Shown here: piece by piece, positions 24,609-32,917 of the stretch
How the letters are laid out: each line of letters begins with the position of its first letter
Position numbering within the stretch: the stretch's first letter is position 1
Made by a program: the position numbers and the translations under genes
Origin: Paenibacillus sp. JQZ6Y-1
GTDB lineage: Bacteria; Bacillota; Bacilli; Paenibacillales; Paenibacillaceae
Direction of reading: 5' to 3'
Assembly (NCBI RefSeq): GCF_040719145.1
Contig: NZ_JBFDUZ010000004.1
Span: forward strand, 124,001 to 188,000
DNA length: 64,000 nt
The notes under the pieces: model-generated
The model's database searches: none
What the model was told of the DNA's origin: nothing
Seen by the model: the letters and a program-made list of their open reading frames with translations, nothing else

Positions 24609-24771
24609 TGTGCTTTTATATGTTAAAACGCAACAGAGAATACGTATTGCTTACATCCAAAGCTGATATAGAAGGGATCAGTAGATATTATAATGATAAG
24701 TATCATACAATAAAGCACAACCGCATAAGTATAACCATATCCAATTCATATTACATACTAGGAGGATTGCA

Positions 24772-25230
24772 ATGAAAACATGTAAGAGTGTAACGATCGC
24801 TTGCTTGCTGCTCATTTTCTGTACAGTGAGCACATCTACAATCTATGCTTCTTCTGAAAAACCGGCAGTTTATTTTAATAATGAGAAGTTGGACATCTTT
24901 GCTGGGGTAGGCTACGCGGGGGTTACATATGTACCGTTTCGACTTATCTTTCAAAAGTTCAATATGCTTGTGAGTTGGGATAATAGTAAAAAAGCAGTGA
25001 CTGCTACCGACGGAGTTACAACGATTGTGCTAACAAACAATTCGAGTCACGCAATTGTGAATGGAAAGACCGTTGATTTAATTGCTCCGCCATTTATTGA
25101 TCCTACGAATAAAACATTCAACGTGAATTTGCGCTTCATATCGGAAACGATGGGTGCAAAGGTACAATGGTCTAAAAAAGGCAATGATGCCAGTGTTTAT
25201 ATTCAGACTGCTAAAAACGCCACTCTATAA
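24772..25230 (+). CDS. Secreted single stalk-domain protein
   Basis: 152 residues: signal peptide MKTCKSVTIACLLLIFCTVS, then one copper amine oxidase N-type domain (VPFRLIFQKFNMLVSWDNSKKAVTATDG... and NVNLRFISETMGAKVQWSKKG). AGGAGG precedes the ATG. It is a paralogue of the protein at 31069-31509. Exported; these domains are thought to be structural or carbohydrate/wall-associated. A terminator follows at 25236. Confidence 0.85.
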   Translation: MKTCKSVTIACLLLIFCTVSTSTIYASSEKPAVYFNNEKLDIFAGVGYAGVTYVPFRLIFQKFNMLVSWDNSKKAVTATDGVTTIVLTNNSSHAIVNGKTVDLIAPPFIDPTNKTFNVNLRFISETMGAKVQWSKKGNDASVYIQTAKNATL

Positions 25231-25235
25231 TATGA

Positions 25236-25275
25236 AGCCAAGAGCATTAGCCGCTATGCTGCTAGTGCTCTTTTT
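25236..25275. terminator. Hairpin terminator between convergent genes
   Basis: CAAGAGCA(T/C)TAG-like arm pairs with CTAGTGCTCTTTTT; T-run on the + strand. Confidence 0.7.
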
Positions 25276-25291
25276 CTGTACTTTTATATCC

Positions 25292-26347
25292 TCAAGCCCG
25301 TGAATGAATCGGCACAGCCAGCAAAGTGAATACAGCTGGATAGGGCGAGGTGCGCTGCACCATATAGTCATGTTGCTCCAGCCAGTGATACAGCATATCG
25401 GATAGTGTGAAATGCTGCTCATCCGCCACAACACCTACATGTTTCGTCTCTGCACGATCGGATTGTGTTTCAACCAACTCCGACTCCCGTTCGGATTCTG
25501 ATTCGCGGTCGGTGATACAGATTCGTCCATGCTTTTGCAGTACCCGGTGTAGTTCTTCCAGTGCCAGTGGCAGCTGCGATCGCGTCAGATGGCGAAAGGC
25601 AAAGCTGGATACGGCAAAGTCGAAGCTAGCGTCAGCGTAGGGAATCGATAGTAGATTGCCGATTCGCACATCCATCTGCGGGAATTTGCTGCGGCATTGC
25701 TTGAGCATCTCGCGCGATTGGTCAATGCCGGACATGGTTGCACCATACTCTAGCAACGCTCCAGCGAGATTCCCTGTTCCCGTTCCTAGATCCAGCCCGT
25801 GCTCCCCACTGGTAGCACGAATGGTTGCCGCTGTATGTGCTAAGGCGATATCATAGCCGGGATATTCGGGGCTGTCGGTTTGTACGTAGACATCATGTTC
25901 GCCTGCACGCTGGTCAAAATTCCAATGATCTCGCCAATTTTGCCGCAATTCGCGCAGTTGTCTCGCCTGCTGCGCCATATCAAAAAACTCCTGTACCGGC
26001 AGCTCTTGTTCACTGCGCAGCAAGTTCAGCATCTGCGCCGTCGTCTCCGCCATCCGCCGCATTTCCAGCCATTGTCCGGTTAACAGCGCCTGCTGCAATT
26101 CCAACACATACCGAAGCCGCTCATGATCTGGCATAGTCTCTACATCCAGCACTTCGCGTATTTCCTTCACCGCCATGCCAGCTTCGCGCAGCGCGATAAT
26201 GGTTTGCAGACGCCATACATCTTGCTCGTCAAATACACGGTAATCGTTCTGCTCTCGCTTTACCTTTGGCAGCAAGCCATGTTGCTCGTAAAAGCGGATC
26301 GTCCGTGTGGAGATGCCCAGTTTGCTTGCGAGTTCATTGATTTTCAT
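25292..26347 (-). CDS. MerR-family regulator fused to SAM-dependent methyltransferase
   Basis: 351 residues from ATG 26347 (MKINELASKLGISTRTIRFYEQHGLLPKV), with AAAGGAG eight bases upstream; the frame is open 83 residues further but without a site. Residues ~1-75 are a MerR winged helix, ~75-125 its coiled-coil, and ~165-290 a class I methyltransferase: GLDLGTGTGNLAGALL (SAM-binding motif I), GIDQSREML, IPYADASFDFAVSSFAFRHL. The chimera could sense SAM or a methyl acceptor, or modify a compound whose presence it also regulates. Substrate unknown. Confidence 0.88.
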   Translation of the reverse strand: MKINELASKLGISTRTIRFYEQHGLLPKVKREQNDYRVFDEQDVWRLQTIIALREAGMAVKEIREVLDVETMPDHERLRYVLELQQALLTGQWLEMRRMAETTAQMLNLLRSEQELPVQEFFDMAQQARQLRELRQNWRDHWNFDQRAGEHDVYVQTDSPEYPGYDIALAHTAATIRATSGEHGLDLGTGTGNLAGALLEYGATMSGIDQSREMLKQCRSKFPQMDVRIGNLLSIPYADASFDFAVSSFAFRHLTRSQLPLALEELHRVLQKHGRICITDRESESERESELVETQSDRAETKHVGVVADEQHFTLSDMLYHWLEQHDYMVQRTSPYPAVFTLLAVPIHSRA

Positions 26348-26492
26348 GACCGTCTCCTTTGCGAAGAAATAGATACCGAACATGCTGATTGTGGAGCTAT
26401 TTGGTATGATAAGAGGTAGTAGGTTTGGATGAGCAGTGTTACCGTATGATTCATGATGATAAAACATGCTGAAAAACGACAGGGTGATGAGA

Positions 26493-27254
26493 ATGAGCAG
26501 ACTTGAATCCGGTATGTCAGCGGACAACGCATTATTTTCTGATATGGTGAGGTATGAGCACGAAACGATAAGCGGAGCGACCGTGAGCAACTCCAATATG
26601 GGCGCGCCTATCTTTTGGAACTGTCAATTACAGCAACTTGTGTTGGATTCGTGTGATCTGAACAATGCGCGATTGTTCGCGGGCTGTACGATAGATCAAT
26701 GTACCTTTACACGTTGCGATTTGCGCGCTGTCGGTATTGCCCAAGGTGAAGCTGTGTTCACCCATTGCACATTTTCCTCCTGTGATATGAGGGGAATGAC
26801 ATTGGAGAATGCTACATTTATCGACTGCACATTTTATAAATGTAGATTCAATGATCGAATTTTACAAGTAGAGAATATCGTTCGTTGTTCGTTTACGGGC
26901 AAGCTGGTGGATATTACGTTTGAAGGGAATGGCAAGCAAAAGCTGATTGCTAACTTTGAGCATTGTATCCTTGATGGTGTTCAATTTATCGGCTGCGATC
27001 TGACGGAATGTATCCCGCCCACCTCCAAAAATCATCTGTATGTGGAACAGGTATCGGAACGCGCACGCCATGCGATGGCGGTGATTAACGATGATTCTAA
27101 TCTGACGGAGGAGCAGCGAAAAGTGCTGGTTCGTTATCTGCGTAAGCTAGAGCACATGGAGCAATACATATGGAATACGGCGCATATGAAGAACATTTAC
27201 GGTGACGATTTTGTAGAGACATTGTTCCGTAGTCTGGGATGCAACGCTGTATAA
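26493..27254 (+). CDS. Pentapeptide-repeat-like protein, Cys-rich
   Basis: 253 residues from ATG 26493 (MSRLESGMS), AGGGTG six bases upstream; ATG 26487 and 26466 are alternatives. Residues ~40-170 consist of five-residue-periodic segments with a hydrophobic centre and frequent Cys (LVLDSCDLNNARLFAGCTIDQCTFTRCDL..., FTHCTFSSCDMRGMTLENATFIDCTFYKC), a right-handed beta-helix of the pentapeptide type. The C-terminal ~60 residues are alpha-helical. The Cys content is unusual for the family. Biochemical role unknown. Confidence 0.75.
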   Translation: MSRLESGMSADNALFSDMVRYEHETISGATVSNSNMGAPIFWNCQLQQLVLDSCDLNNARLFAGCTIDQCTFTRCDLRAVGIAQGEAVFTHCTFSSCDMRGMTLENATFIDCTFYKCRFNDRILQVENIVRCSFTGKLVDITFEGNGKQKLIANFEHCILDGVQFIGCDLTECIPPTSKNHLYVEQVSERARHAMAVINDDSNLTEEQRKVLVRYLRKLEHMEQYIWNTAHMKNIYGDDFVETLFRSLGCNAV

Positions 27255-27286
27255 GGTATAAGGTAAGGTTAACTCATGATGAAATG

Positions 27287-27329
27287 AAAAGAGCATCAGC
27301 CGCCGTAGCGCTGCTGATGCTCTTTTTTC
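27287..27329. terminator. Bidirectional terminator overlapping the DUF4385 stop
   Basis: AAAAGAGCATCAGC pairs with GCTGATGCTCTTTTTT. The left arm includes the last codons and stop of the minus-strand gene, an economical overlap. Confidence 0.85.
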
Positions 27330-27751
27330 ATGCGTACATAATCGGCATCTACCTTAGCTTCATCCCATTTTACCTTGAAAATCCGTGCTGATTCCGCTTT
27401 GATCGGATCGCTCGTATAGGGGAGAACATTGCCATCCTCGTCGTATTTGCGACCGCCTTTGTGATTGGTATAGCGACGGGCGCGGGTATAGCCCATTTGC
27501 AGGAATTTGCGTGCCATATCCATACCGACAAAGTCGTCGTTTTCTTTATATTCCAAAAACATAGCGTAGATTTTCTCGGACGATTCCTTGGCGATGTCTG
27601 GATTTTTAAAACGCCAGTGTGGCAAAATCTCGCTTTTGTAAGGCTCTACCATCAGCACGCCTTGCTCGCCCTTGCCCACACGGTACAGCTCAGGATGCTC
27701 GCGCAGATTAAGGTTGGGGTAGTCCAGATCGTAGTCGAATTTGTCGGGCAT
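27296..27751 (-). CDS. DUF4385 family protein
   Basis: 151 residues from ATG 27751 (MPDKFDYDLDYPNLNLREHPELYRVGKGEQGVL), AGGAGG upstream. The sequence, including VEPYKSEILPHWRFK, DFVGMDMARKFLQMGYTRARRYTNHKGGRKYD and a lysine-rich end, is characteristic of DUF4385, a widely conserved cytoplasmic protein of unknown function. Monocistronic. Confidence 0.85.
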   Translation of the reverse strand: MPDKFDYDLDYPNLNLREHPELYRVGKGEQGVLMVEPYKSEILPHWRFKNPDIAKESSEKIYAMFLEYKENDDFVGMDMARKFLQMGYTRARRYTNHKGGRKYDEDGNVLPYTSDPIKAESARIFKVKWDEAKVDADYVRMKKEHQQRYGG

Positions 27752-27891
27752 GATGGTTCCTCCTGAACGTGAATGATGGTATGACAATCGATGTATCTAG
27801 CAGCCAATAGGTATGGATCTATAGTTTCTATATACCCACTAACATCTCTACTCATTTCGTTACAGGATGAAAGGATAACAAAAACGGCATC

Positions 27892-27945
27892 TCCGCACCA
27901 CTGAACATGAAGTGGGGGAGATGCCGTTTGATCAATCTCTGTAGC
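27892..27945 (-). terminator. Terminator of the PTS gene
   Basis: AAACGGCATCTCC pairs with GGAGATGCCGTTT across a 22-base loop; on the minus strand the stem is followed by TTTTTG. Confidence 0.85.
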
Positions 27946-28009
27946 GGTTACGTATGCTATCGAATCCAATCGAAGACAACTGTATGTAGGATGTCTTCGA
28001 TGCGAAATA

Positions 28010-29512
28010 TCAAGCGCCGCGATGATCCATGATGTCTTTAATCTCATCCTTCAGCGTTTCGGATTGAGTGCCGAAAATGACCTGAACGGCACCTCGACCG
28101 AGTCGCATCACACCAGCTGCACCTAATTTACGCAGCTCGGCATCGTCGACTTGACGGTCATCCTTTACAACGAGACGCAAACGAGTGATACAAGCGTCAA
28201 TGCTGTCGATGTTTTGTGAACCACCGAGACGAGTTAGTACCTGTGCGGCTTTGCTGTCTCCGGCAGTGTCGGATGCAACAATCGCAGCAGCAGGAACTTC
28301 ACCAGCATTACCGCTAGCAGGAACTGCGGTAACCGCCAGATCATCGTCTTCGCGACCCGGTGTTTTCAGGTTGAATTTGACGATCAGGAAGCGGAACAAT
28401 ACATAATACACAACGCCAAAGGCAAGCCCAACTGGAATCATAAGCAGCGGATTGGTCGCCAGCTTCATGTTGATCAGATAGTCGATCAGACCAGCGGAGA
28501 AGCCGAAGCCCAGTTTCACATTCAGCATGTACATGATCAGACCGGACAGACCTGTCAGCAGTGCATGTACGACATACAGCAGCGGTGCGGTAAACATAAA
28601 AGCAAATTCCAGCGGCTCGGTAATACCCGTCAGGAACGAGGCAATCGCTGCGCTGATAAAGATTGCGGCGACCGCTTTGCGCTTCTCTGGACGCGCTGTA
28701 TGGATAAAGGCAAGCGCCGCACCCGGCAGCGCGAACATCATGATCGGGAAGAAGCCGGACATGAACATGCCTGCCGTTTTGTCGCCAGCGAAGAAGCGGG
28801 TCAAGTCACCATGCACCACTTCACCAGCGGCATTGGTGTAATCGCCGATCTGGAACCATGCAATAGAGTTGAGTACGTGATGCAGACCAATCGGCACGAG
28901 CAAGCGGTTTGCTGCACCGAATACAAACGAACCAAAGCCACCCAAACCAACAACCCACATGCCGAATACGGAGATTGCGTCCTGAATTGGACTCCAGATC
29001 ATACCGACCAGTGTTGCCAATACAATCGTGCTGGCTGCGGTAACCATCGGTACAAAACGCTTACCGGAGAAGAAGCCGAGCCAGTCTGGCATTTTGATAT
29101 TGTGGAAACGGTTATACATATACGCTGCCCATAGACCGACGAGAATCCCGCCAAGTACGCCCATATTCAGCTTCACGTCATCCGGTATGTAGCCCATCAT
29201 GCCAGGAATAATTCCCAGAATGGAAGTCAAAATCATGTAACCCAGTACAGCGGACAGTGCCGCTACCGCATCGCGTGCCATCCCGATAGCGATACCAACC
29301 GCGAAGATCAACGCCAGATTGTCAAAAATGGCACCTGCCCCAGCGGTCAACAGCGGCGCGATATAATGGTTCAAAAATCCACCGACCGCCGAGCCGAGCG
29401 GAATATCCGTTTCATAGTTTAACAAACCAAATCCGCGTAAAATAGCAGCGGCTGGCAACGTTGCAACCGGCAGCATCAGCGAGCGACCGATCTTTTGCAA
29501 AAATTGAAGCAT
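28010..29512 (-). CDS. nagP: PTS N-acetylglucosamine-type transporter subunit IICB
   Basis: 500 residues from ATG 29512 (MLQFLQKIGRSLMLPVATLPAAAIL); the ATG two codons earlier is only three bases from GGAGG. The IIC domain (ten helices, residues ~1-370) includes GITEPLEFAFMF and VPIGLHHVLNS, typical of the glucose/GlcNAc family; a linker rich in Ala leads to the IIB domain with phosphocysteine motif DSIDACITRLR (about 430). The IIA domain is absent and must come from another protein. It takes up and phosphorylates GlcNAc or glucose. The upstream PRD antiterminator likely controls it. GlcNAc is preferred from sequence feel, not proven. Confidence 0.85.
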   Translation of the reverse strand: MLQFLQKIGRSLMLPVATLPAAAILRGFGLLNYETDIPLGSAVGGFLNHYIAPLLTAGAGAIFDNLALIFAVGIAIGMARDAVAALSAVLGYMILTSILGIIPGMMGYIPDDVKLNMGVLGGILVGLWAAYMYNRFHNIKMPDWLGFFSGKRFVPMVTAASTIVLATLVGMIWSPIQDAISVFGMWVVGLGGFGSFVFGAANRLLVPIGLHHVLNSIAWFQIGDYTNAAGEVVHGDLTRFFAGDKTAGMFMSGFFPIMMFALPGAALAFIHTARPEKRKAVAAIFISAAIASFLTGITEPLEFAFMFTAPLLYVVHALLTGLSGLIMYMLNVKLGFGFSAGLIDYLINMKLATNPLLMIPVGLAFGVVYYVLFRFLIVKFNLKTPGREDDDLAVTAVPASGNAGEVPAAAIVASDTAGDSKAAQVLTRLGGSQNIDSIDACITRLRLVVKDDRQVDDAELRKLGAAGVMRLGRGAVQVIFGTQSETLKDEIKDIMDHRGA

Positions 29513-29872
29513 GGGCATAAACCTCCTTACTGATGCCGAATCCCCATCCCGGCGATCAGTGTATTGAATTGCAGTTGTATCCTAACGACGAACATCTTGA
29601 TTGGGAACACGCAGCAAGGCTAGCAAAGGAGCAAGTATAGGCACAGACGGGACGCTAGGTGCGATCAGACAATCAGTATCCCAAGCGAAAGGATCACCGA
29701 AAGCAATACTGATATGCTCAGCTATGCTCAACGTGAAAATAATACCTGTGACGTGTAAGAGCATATAGCGGATTGGAATGAACTGCGTGAAAAACATTTT
29801 CAGTAAATGAATCGTAAATGCGCGCTGCATTCCTATACATTCACTGCCTTTCGGCAATACAAATCCTACTGT
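29513..29872 (-). other. Leader between antiterminator gene and PTS gene
   Basis: About 360 bases with no convincing gene. An antiterminator target plus terminator is expected here; I see ATCAGTAT...ATACTGAT arms (about 29671-29713) but no T-run or clear RAT consensus. A 91-codon open frame from a TTG exists on the minus strand but lacks a ribosome site. Confidence 0.35.
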
Positions 29873-30739
29873 CTATTCCTCACGTTGATACGTGCGGAAC
29901 AAACGATACAAGTGCATTGCCAAAAAACAAACCTCATCCTCTGGCACCGTCAGCTTCATTTCTCGTTCCATCACCTGCTTCATCCGTACCGCTAGCTCGT
30001 ATTCCTCGGCGTATTGCTCTCGAATATGCTGGATCAGCGGATTATCCACTAACGAACCCTGTACCATTCGCTCCAACGCAAAGCGCAGATGAATCATCAG
30101 GCGTACCTGATTCATGCTGCCCTGCTTGAAGGTAATCTGGCGGTCGTCCTCGATCATGCGCTGCAATTTGCTCAGCAGCGAGGACATTTTCACCAGTTGT
30201 CCGACTGGCACATGCGTAATCGCCGAGTGGATATGATACGTCAAAAAGCCCGCTTCATCCTCTGGAATATCCAGCGCAAACGTCTCGCGCATCAGATTCA
30301 GCGCTTCTAGCGCAACCTCGTATTCCTGCGGAAAACACACCTGCGTTTCCTGCAAAAATGGATTCACGATCTCAATGCTATGCCTCATCCGGTAGACGGT
30401 GAACTGAATATGACCGGGCAGCGCCAGATAGATTTTGTCATTCAACTGTTCTGGAAACCGTTGTCCAATCAACTGAATGATCCGGTCAGAAACCTCCATC
30501 ACTGGTGCATCCATATCTTCAAAAAAGGTCGGATGATTCATCATCTGCTCCCGATCTTCCAGTCGGAATCGTTTCTCAATCCGTTCATCTGCTGTATCCA
30601 GCTCTTGCAGGTTTTTGGCAGCAAAGCCCAGACCTTTACCGAGCAGCACGTACTCCACGCCGGTAAACGCATCCGTTGCCATCACAATATTGTTGCCGAC
30701 CACCCGATCTACCTGTAACATCTGCTGTTCTCTGTTCAT
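29873..30739 (-). CDS. BglG/GlcT-type PRD transcriptional antiterminator
   Basis: 288 residues from ATG 30739 (MNREQQMLQVDRVVGNNIVMA). Residues 1-58 form the RNA-binding CAT domain (VLLGKGLGFAAKN). Two PTS regulation domains follow, each with conserved histidines (LALPGHIQF and TYHIHSAI in PRD1; MIHLRFALERM and FLAMHLYRLF in PRD2) that PTS proteins phosphorylate. It would bind a RAT hairpin in the PTS leader to prevent termination when sugar is present. Adjacent to the IICB gene on the same strand. Confidence 0.9.
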   Translation of the reverse strand: MNREQQMLQVDRVVGNNIVMATDAFTGVEYVLLGKGLGFAAKNLQELDTADERIEKRFRLEDREQMMNHPTFFEDMDAPVMEVSDRIIQLIGQRFPEQLNDKIYLALPGHIQFTVYRMRHSIEIVNPFLQETQVCFPQEYEVALEALNLMRETFALDIPEDEAGFLTYHIHSAITHVPVGQLVKMSSLLSKLQRMIEDDRQITFKQGSMNQVRLMIHLRFALERMVQGSLVDNPLIQHIREQYAEEYELAVRMKQVMEREMKLTVPEDEVCFLAMHLYRLFRTYQREE

Positions 30740-31068
30740 GGAGACAATCACCTCTTGCTTGCAGAATACCACGCCGGACGAGGATGGAAAAGAACAATGA
30801 AGGGCTGCAGACACCACATTGCGAATTTCCTACCTACCGCTAGACGTAGAACCCCTGCTGAAACGCAAAAAAGAGCCAAGACAAAGGAGGTAGTACATAC
30901 GATATACGTATGTCAGAACTACGCTCCGTTGCTTGGCTCATGCCCATTGCTGGTAACACGCCGATGTACGGTCGTTATGCGATTGGTTGCGATTTCATAA
31001 GTAGCATATAACGTATGACCGTCATCGTCAATAACATTTGCACATTTTCATGACGAAAATAATTTTAG
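30740..31068 (-). other. Gene-free region with nested hairpin
   Basis: Holds the nested terminator at 30866-30939; no gene seen in the rest. Confidence 0.4.
30866..30939 (-). terminator. Long nested hairpin terminator upstream of the antiterminator gene
   Basis: On the minus strand GAGCCAAG pairs with CTTGGCTC before six Ts. Nested inside are GGAG/CTCC, GTAGT/ACTAC and ACATACG-TATAT-CGTATGT. It either ends the 32651-31069 transcript or attenuates the antiterminator gene, 130 bases downstream. Confidence 0.75.
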
Positions 31069-31509
31069 TTAAGTTGTGATGGAAATCGTGGTAGTAGCTT
31101 TTTGATATTGAACGGTGGCTCCCAACGATTCACTGATAAATCGCAGGTTCACATACAATACGCCATTTTGCACAAATGGTGATTGCGCAAGATCATAGCT
31201 TTTGCCGTTGATGTAGGCGGTATTGGAGTTGGCTGTTAAGACGAATGATTTTGCCCCATCTTTGGTCGTAGCGGTCACGGTTTGCTTGCTTTGATCCCAC
31301 GTTACATTCATATCATATTTGGTGAAAATATCGCGGAACGAAATCATCGCATAACCAGCATACGAAATGAGGGCATGGCTTTTGAATGTCTGATTGTTCA
31401 CAAGAATAGTGGGAATGACCGGTTTGTTACTGGCATAGGTTTGCGGCGCCATGGCTCCCAAGACAAGTGACATGGATAAAGCGAATAGTATAGAGAATTT
31501 TTTCAACAT
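31069..31509 (-). CDS. Secreted single stalk-domain protein
   Basis: 146 residues from ATG 31509 (MLKKFSILFALSMSLVLG), AGAGGCGA upstream; ATG 31524 also possible. Signal peptide to about TYA, then one copper amine oxidase N domain (ISFRDIFTKYDMNVTWDQSKQTVTATTKDG..., YVNLRFISESLGATVQYQ). Begins within about 25 bases of the stop of the upstream secreted gene, so both are in one operon. Paralogue of the 24772 protein. Confidence 0.85.
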   Translation of the reverse strand: MLKKFSILFALSMSLVLGAMAPQTYASNKPVIPTILVNNQTFKSHALISYAGYAMISFRDIFTKYDMNVTWDQSKQTVTATTKDGAKSFVLTANSNTAYINGKSYDLAQSPFVQNGVLYVNLRFISESLGATVQYQKATTTISITT

Positions 31510-31532
31510 AATCGCCTCTTTCATATAATTGA

Positions 31533-32651
31533 TTAACCTGAAACAGTTATTGTTACCGTATTATTTGAATCTCTTGTTATTGTTGCCTTCTCTGTCAATG
31601 GAGTATCAAACTTTAAACTTGATACAGGATTTCCATCAATTTTAATACTTGAATAAATTGCTTTGTTTTTTCCTTTATTAGATGAAGAAACCACAGTAGA
31701 AAGAAGTTTCCAACTTTCTACATCAGCGATATTAAGACTAGAACTAGCTGTTTCCATAATTGTAGTAAGAGAAGTTTTTTGTGAATGTGAACAACTTTGA
31801 TCAGCGCAAATAGCAGTACCTGTAATCTTCATTCTAGCTTTCCCTTCATAGTTATGCCATACATAGAGAACAACGTCAGAATCTGAAGCATAAGCGTTGG
31901 CGGATTGTACACTTGAATATCCGGCTATCAAATTTGAAGGACTTACAACGGTTGTTCCTTTTTTAACTACCATACTTGGTTTCCAGCCTTTAGAAGTTGA
32001 ACCAGGACCTACTGTTGAATCATATAATAATCCCATATCTGCTTCATAATTACCGGAAGAAAATCCTGAATAATTATAAGCAGCTATTTCTTCTTGCACT
32101 TGTGAATCACTCGGAAGGTGAAGCATGGTTGAAAGATATCCACCTGATTGCTTAATACTTTGACGACCACCTATCCCGTCATTAATGACAAAAGAAGGAT
32201 TTGAGGCAGCAAGAGAAGTTGGAGAAATAGTATTCGCATACGTGTTATTAGAAACTGTAGGAAGATTTTCTATACTGTGTAAAGAATTTAGATCTACTTT
32301 TTGTATATTTAGTTGTGGATTTTGATTTGGCGATTCTTCATATGAGTAAACATAGCTAGAGTCTAAAACTATGTAATTATATATTGCTTTGGTTGTATTT
32401 TTGTCAGTAATTTTGTTGAGTGATAAAACCTGCTGATTGTTTTGTGCTTTATCTTGCTCAATCCCAGTTTTTATTTCTGATAAAACATTATCGATATTAC
32501 TTTCTGAGACCCCATATGGATTGCTTATTGTAACATCTAAAGGCATTTTTGTAGCTGACTGTTGAGAGGCTTGCACACTAAGCGGGAATGGAAATACTAC
32601 ACAGGAAAATGTTATCAAAGCCAAAATAAACGAAGTCCTTTTTTTTCTCAT
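31533..32651 (-). CDS. Large secreted protein, AT-rich gene, possibly YrpD-like
   Basis: 372 residues, ATG 32651 with AAAGGAG upstream. Signal peptide MRKKRTSFILALITFSCVVF, then an Asn/Ser-rich region and a C-terminal beta-rich domain (GGYLSTMLHLPS..., YSGFSSGNYEADMGLLYD, GWKPSMVVKKG, YVWHNYEGKARMKITG) that recalls the secreted YrpD family of bacilli; this assignment is tentative. Two cysteines (CADQSC) may form a disulfide. The gene is clearly more AT-rich than its surroundings (TTA, ATA, AAA codons), suggesting recent acquisition. First gene of an operon with the stalk protein. Confidence 0.7.
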   Translation of the reverse strand: MRKKRTSFILALITFSCVVFPFPLSVQASQQSATKMPLDVTISNPYGVSESNIDNVLSEIKTGIEQDKAQNNQQVLSLNKITDKNTTKAIYNYIVLDSSYVYSYEESPNQNPQLNIQKVDLNSLHSIENLPTVSNNTYANTISPTSLAASNPSFVINDGIGGRQSIKQSGGYLSTMLHLPSDSQVQEEIAAYNYSGFSSGNYEADMGLLYDSTVGPGSTSKGWKPSMVVKKGTTVVSPSNLIAGYSSVQSANAYASDSDVVLYVWHNYEGKARMKITGTAICADQSCSHSQKTSLTTIMETASSSLNIADVESWKLLSTVVSSSNKGKNKAIYSSIKIDGNPVSSLKFDTPLTEKATITRDSNNTVTITVSG

Positions 32652-32821
32652 TTTGAATCTCCTTTAGTATATATGTATTTAATTACTTAATAAATATACA
32701 AGGAATTTCTTTATGTGTAAATATGGTATTTAAACAATATGCGTGAAAAGATCCATTTTATGGACTTTGATAGATTTTTATACAAATGCTTGTATTTGAA
32801 GCATTTAATTAAGAAAATTTA

Positions 32822-32877
32822 AAAATCCTACTTGCCTAGAAGTAATATGAATTTAGCCTTAGCAAGTAGGATTTTAA
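32822..32877 (-). terminator. Terminator after the MFS gene
   Basis: AAAATCCTACTTGC (32822-32835) pairs perfectly with GCAAGTAGGATTTT (32862-32875); T-runs on both strands. Confidence 0.85.
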
Positions 32878-32917
32878 TACTTTCTTCAGTATAATCTTAG
32901 TTCCTAATACCACTCTA

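Noticed and set aside
29582..29857. 91-codon frame between antiterminator and PTS gene
   Set aside because: TTG start without ribosome site, no family resemblance; more likely leader RNA.
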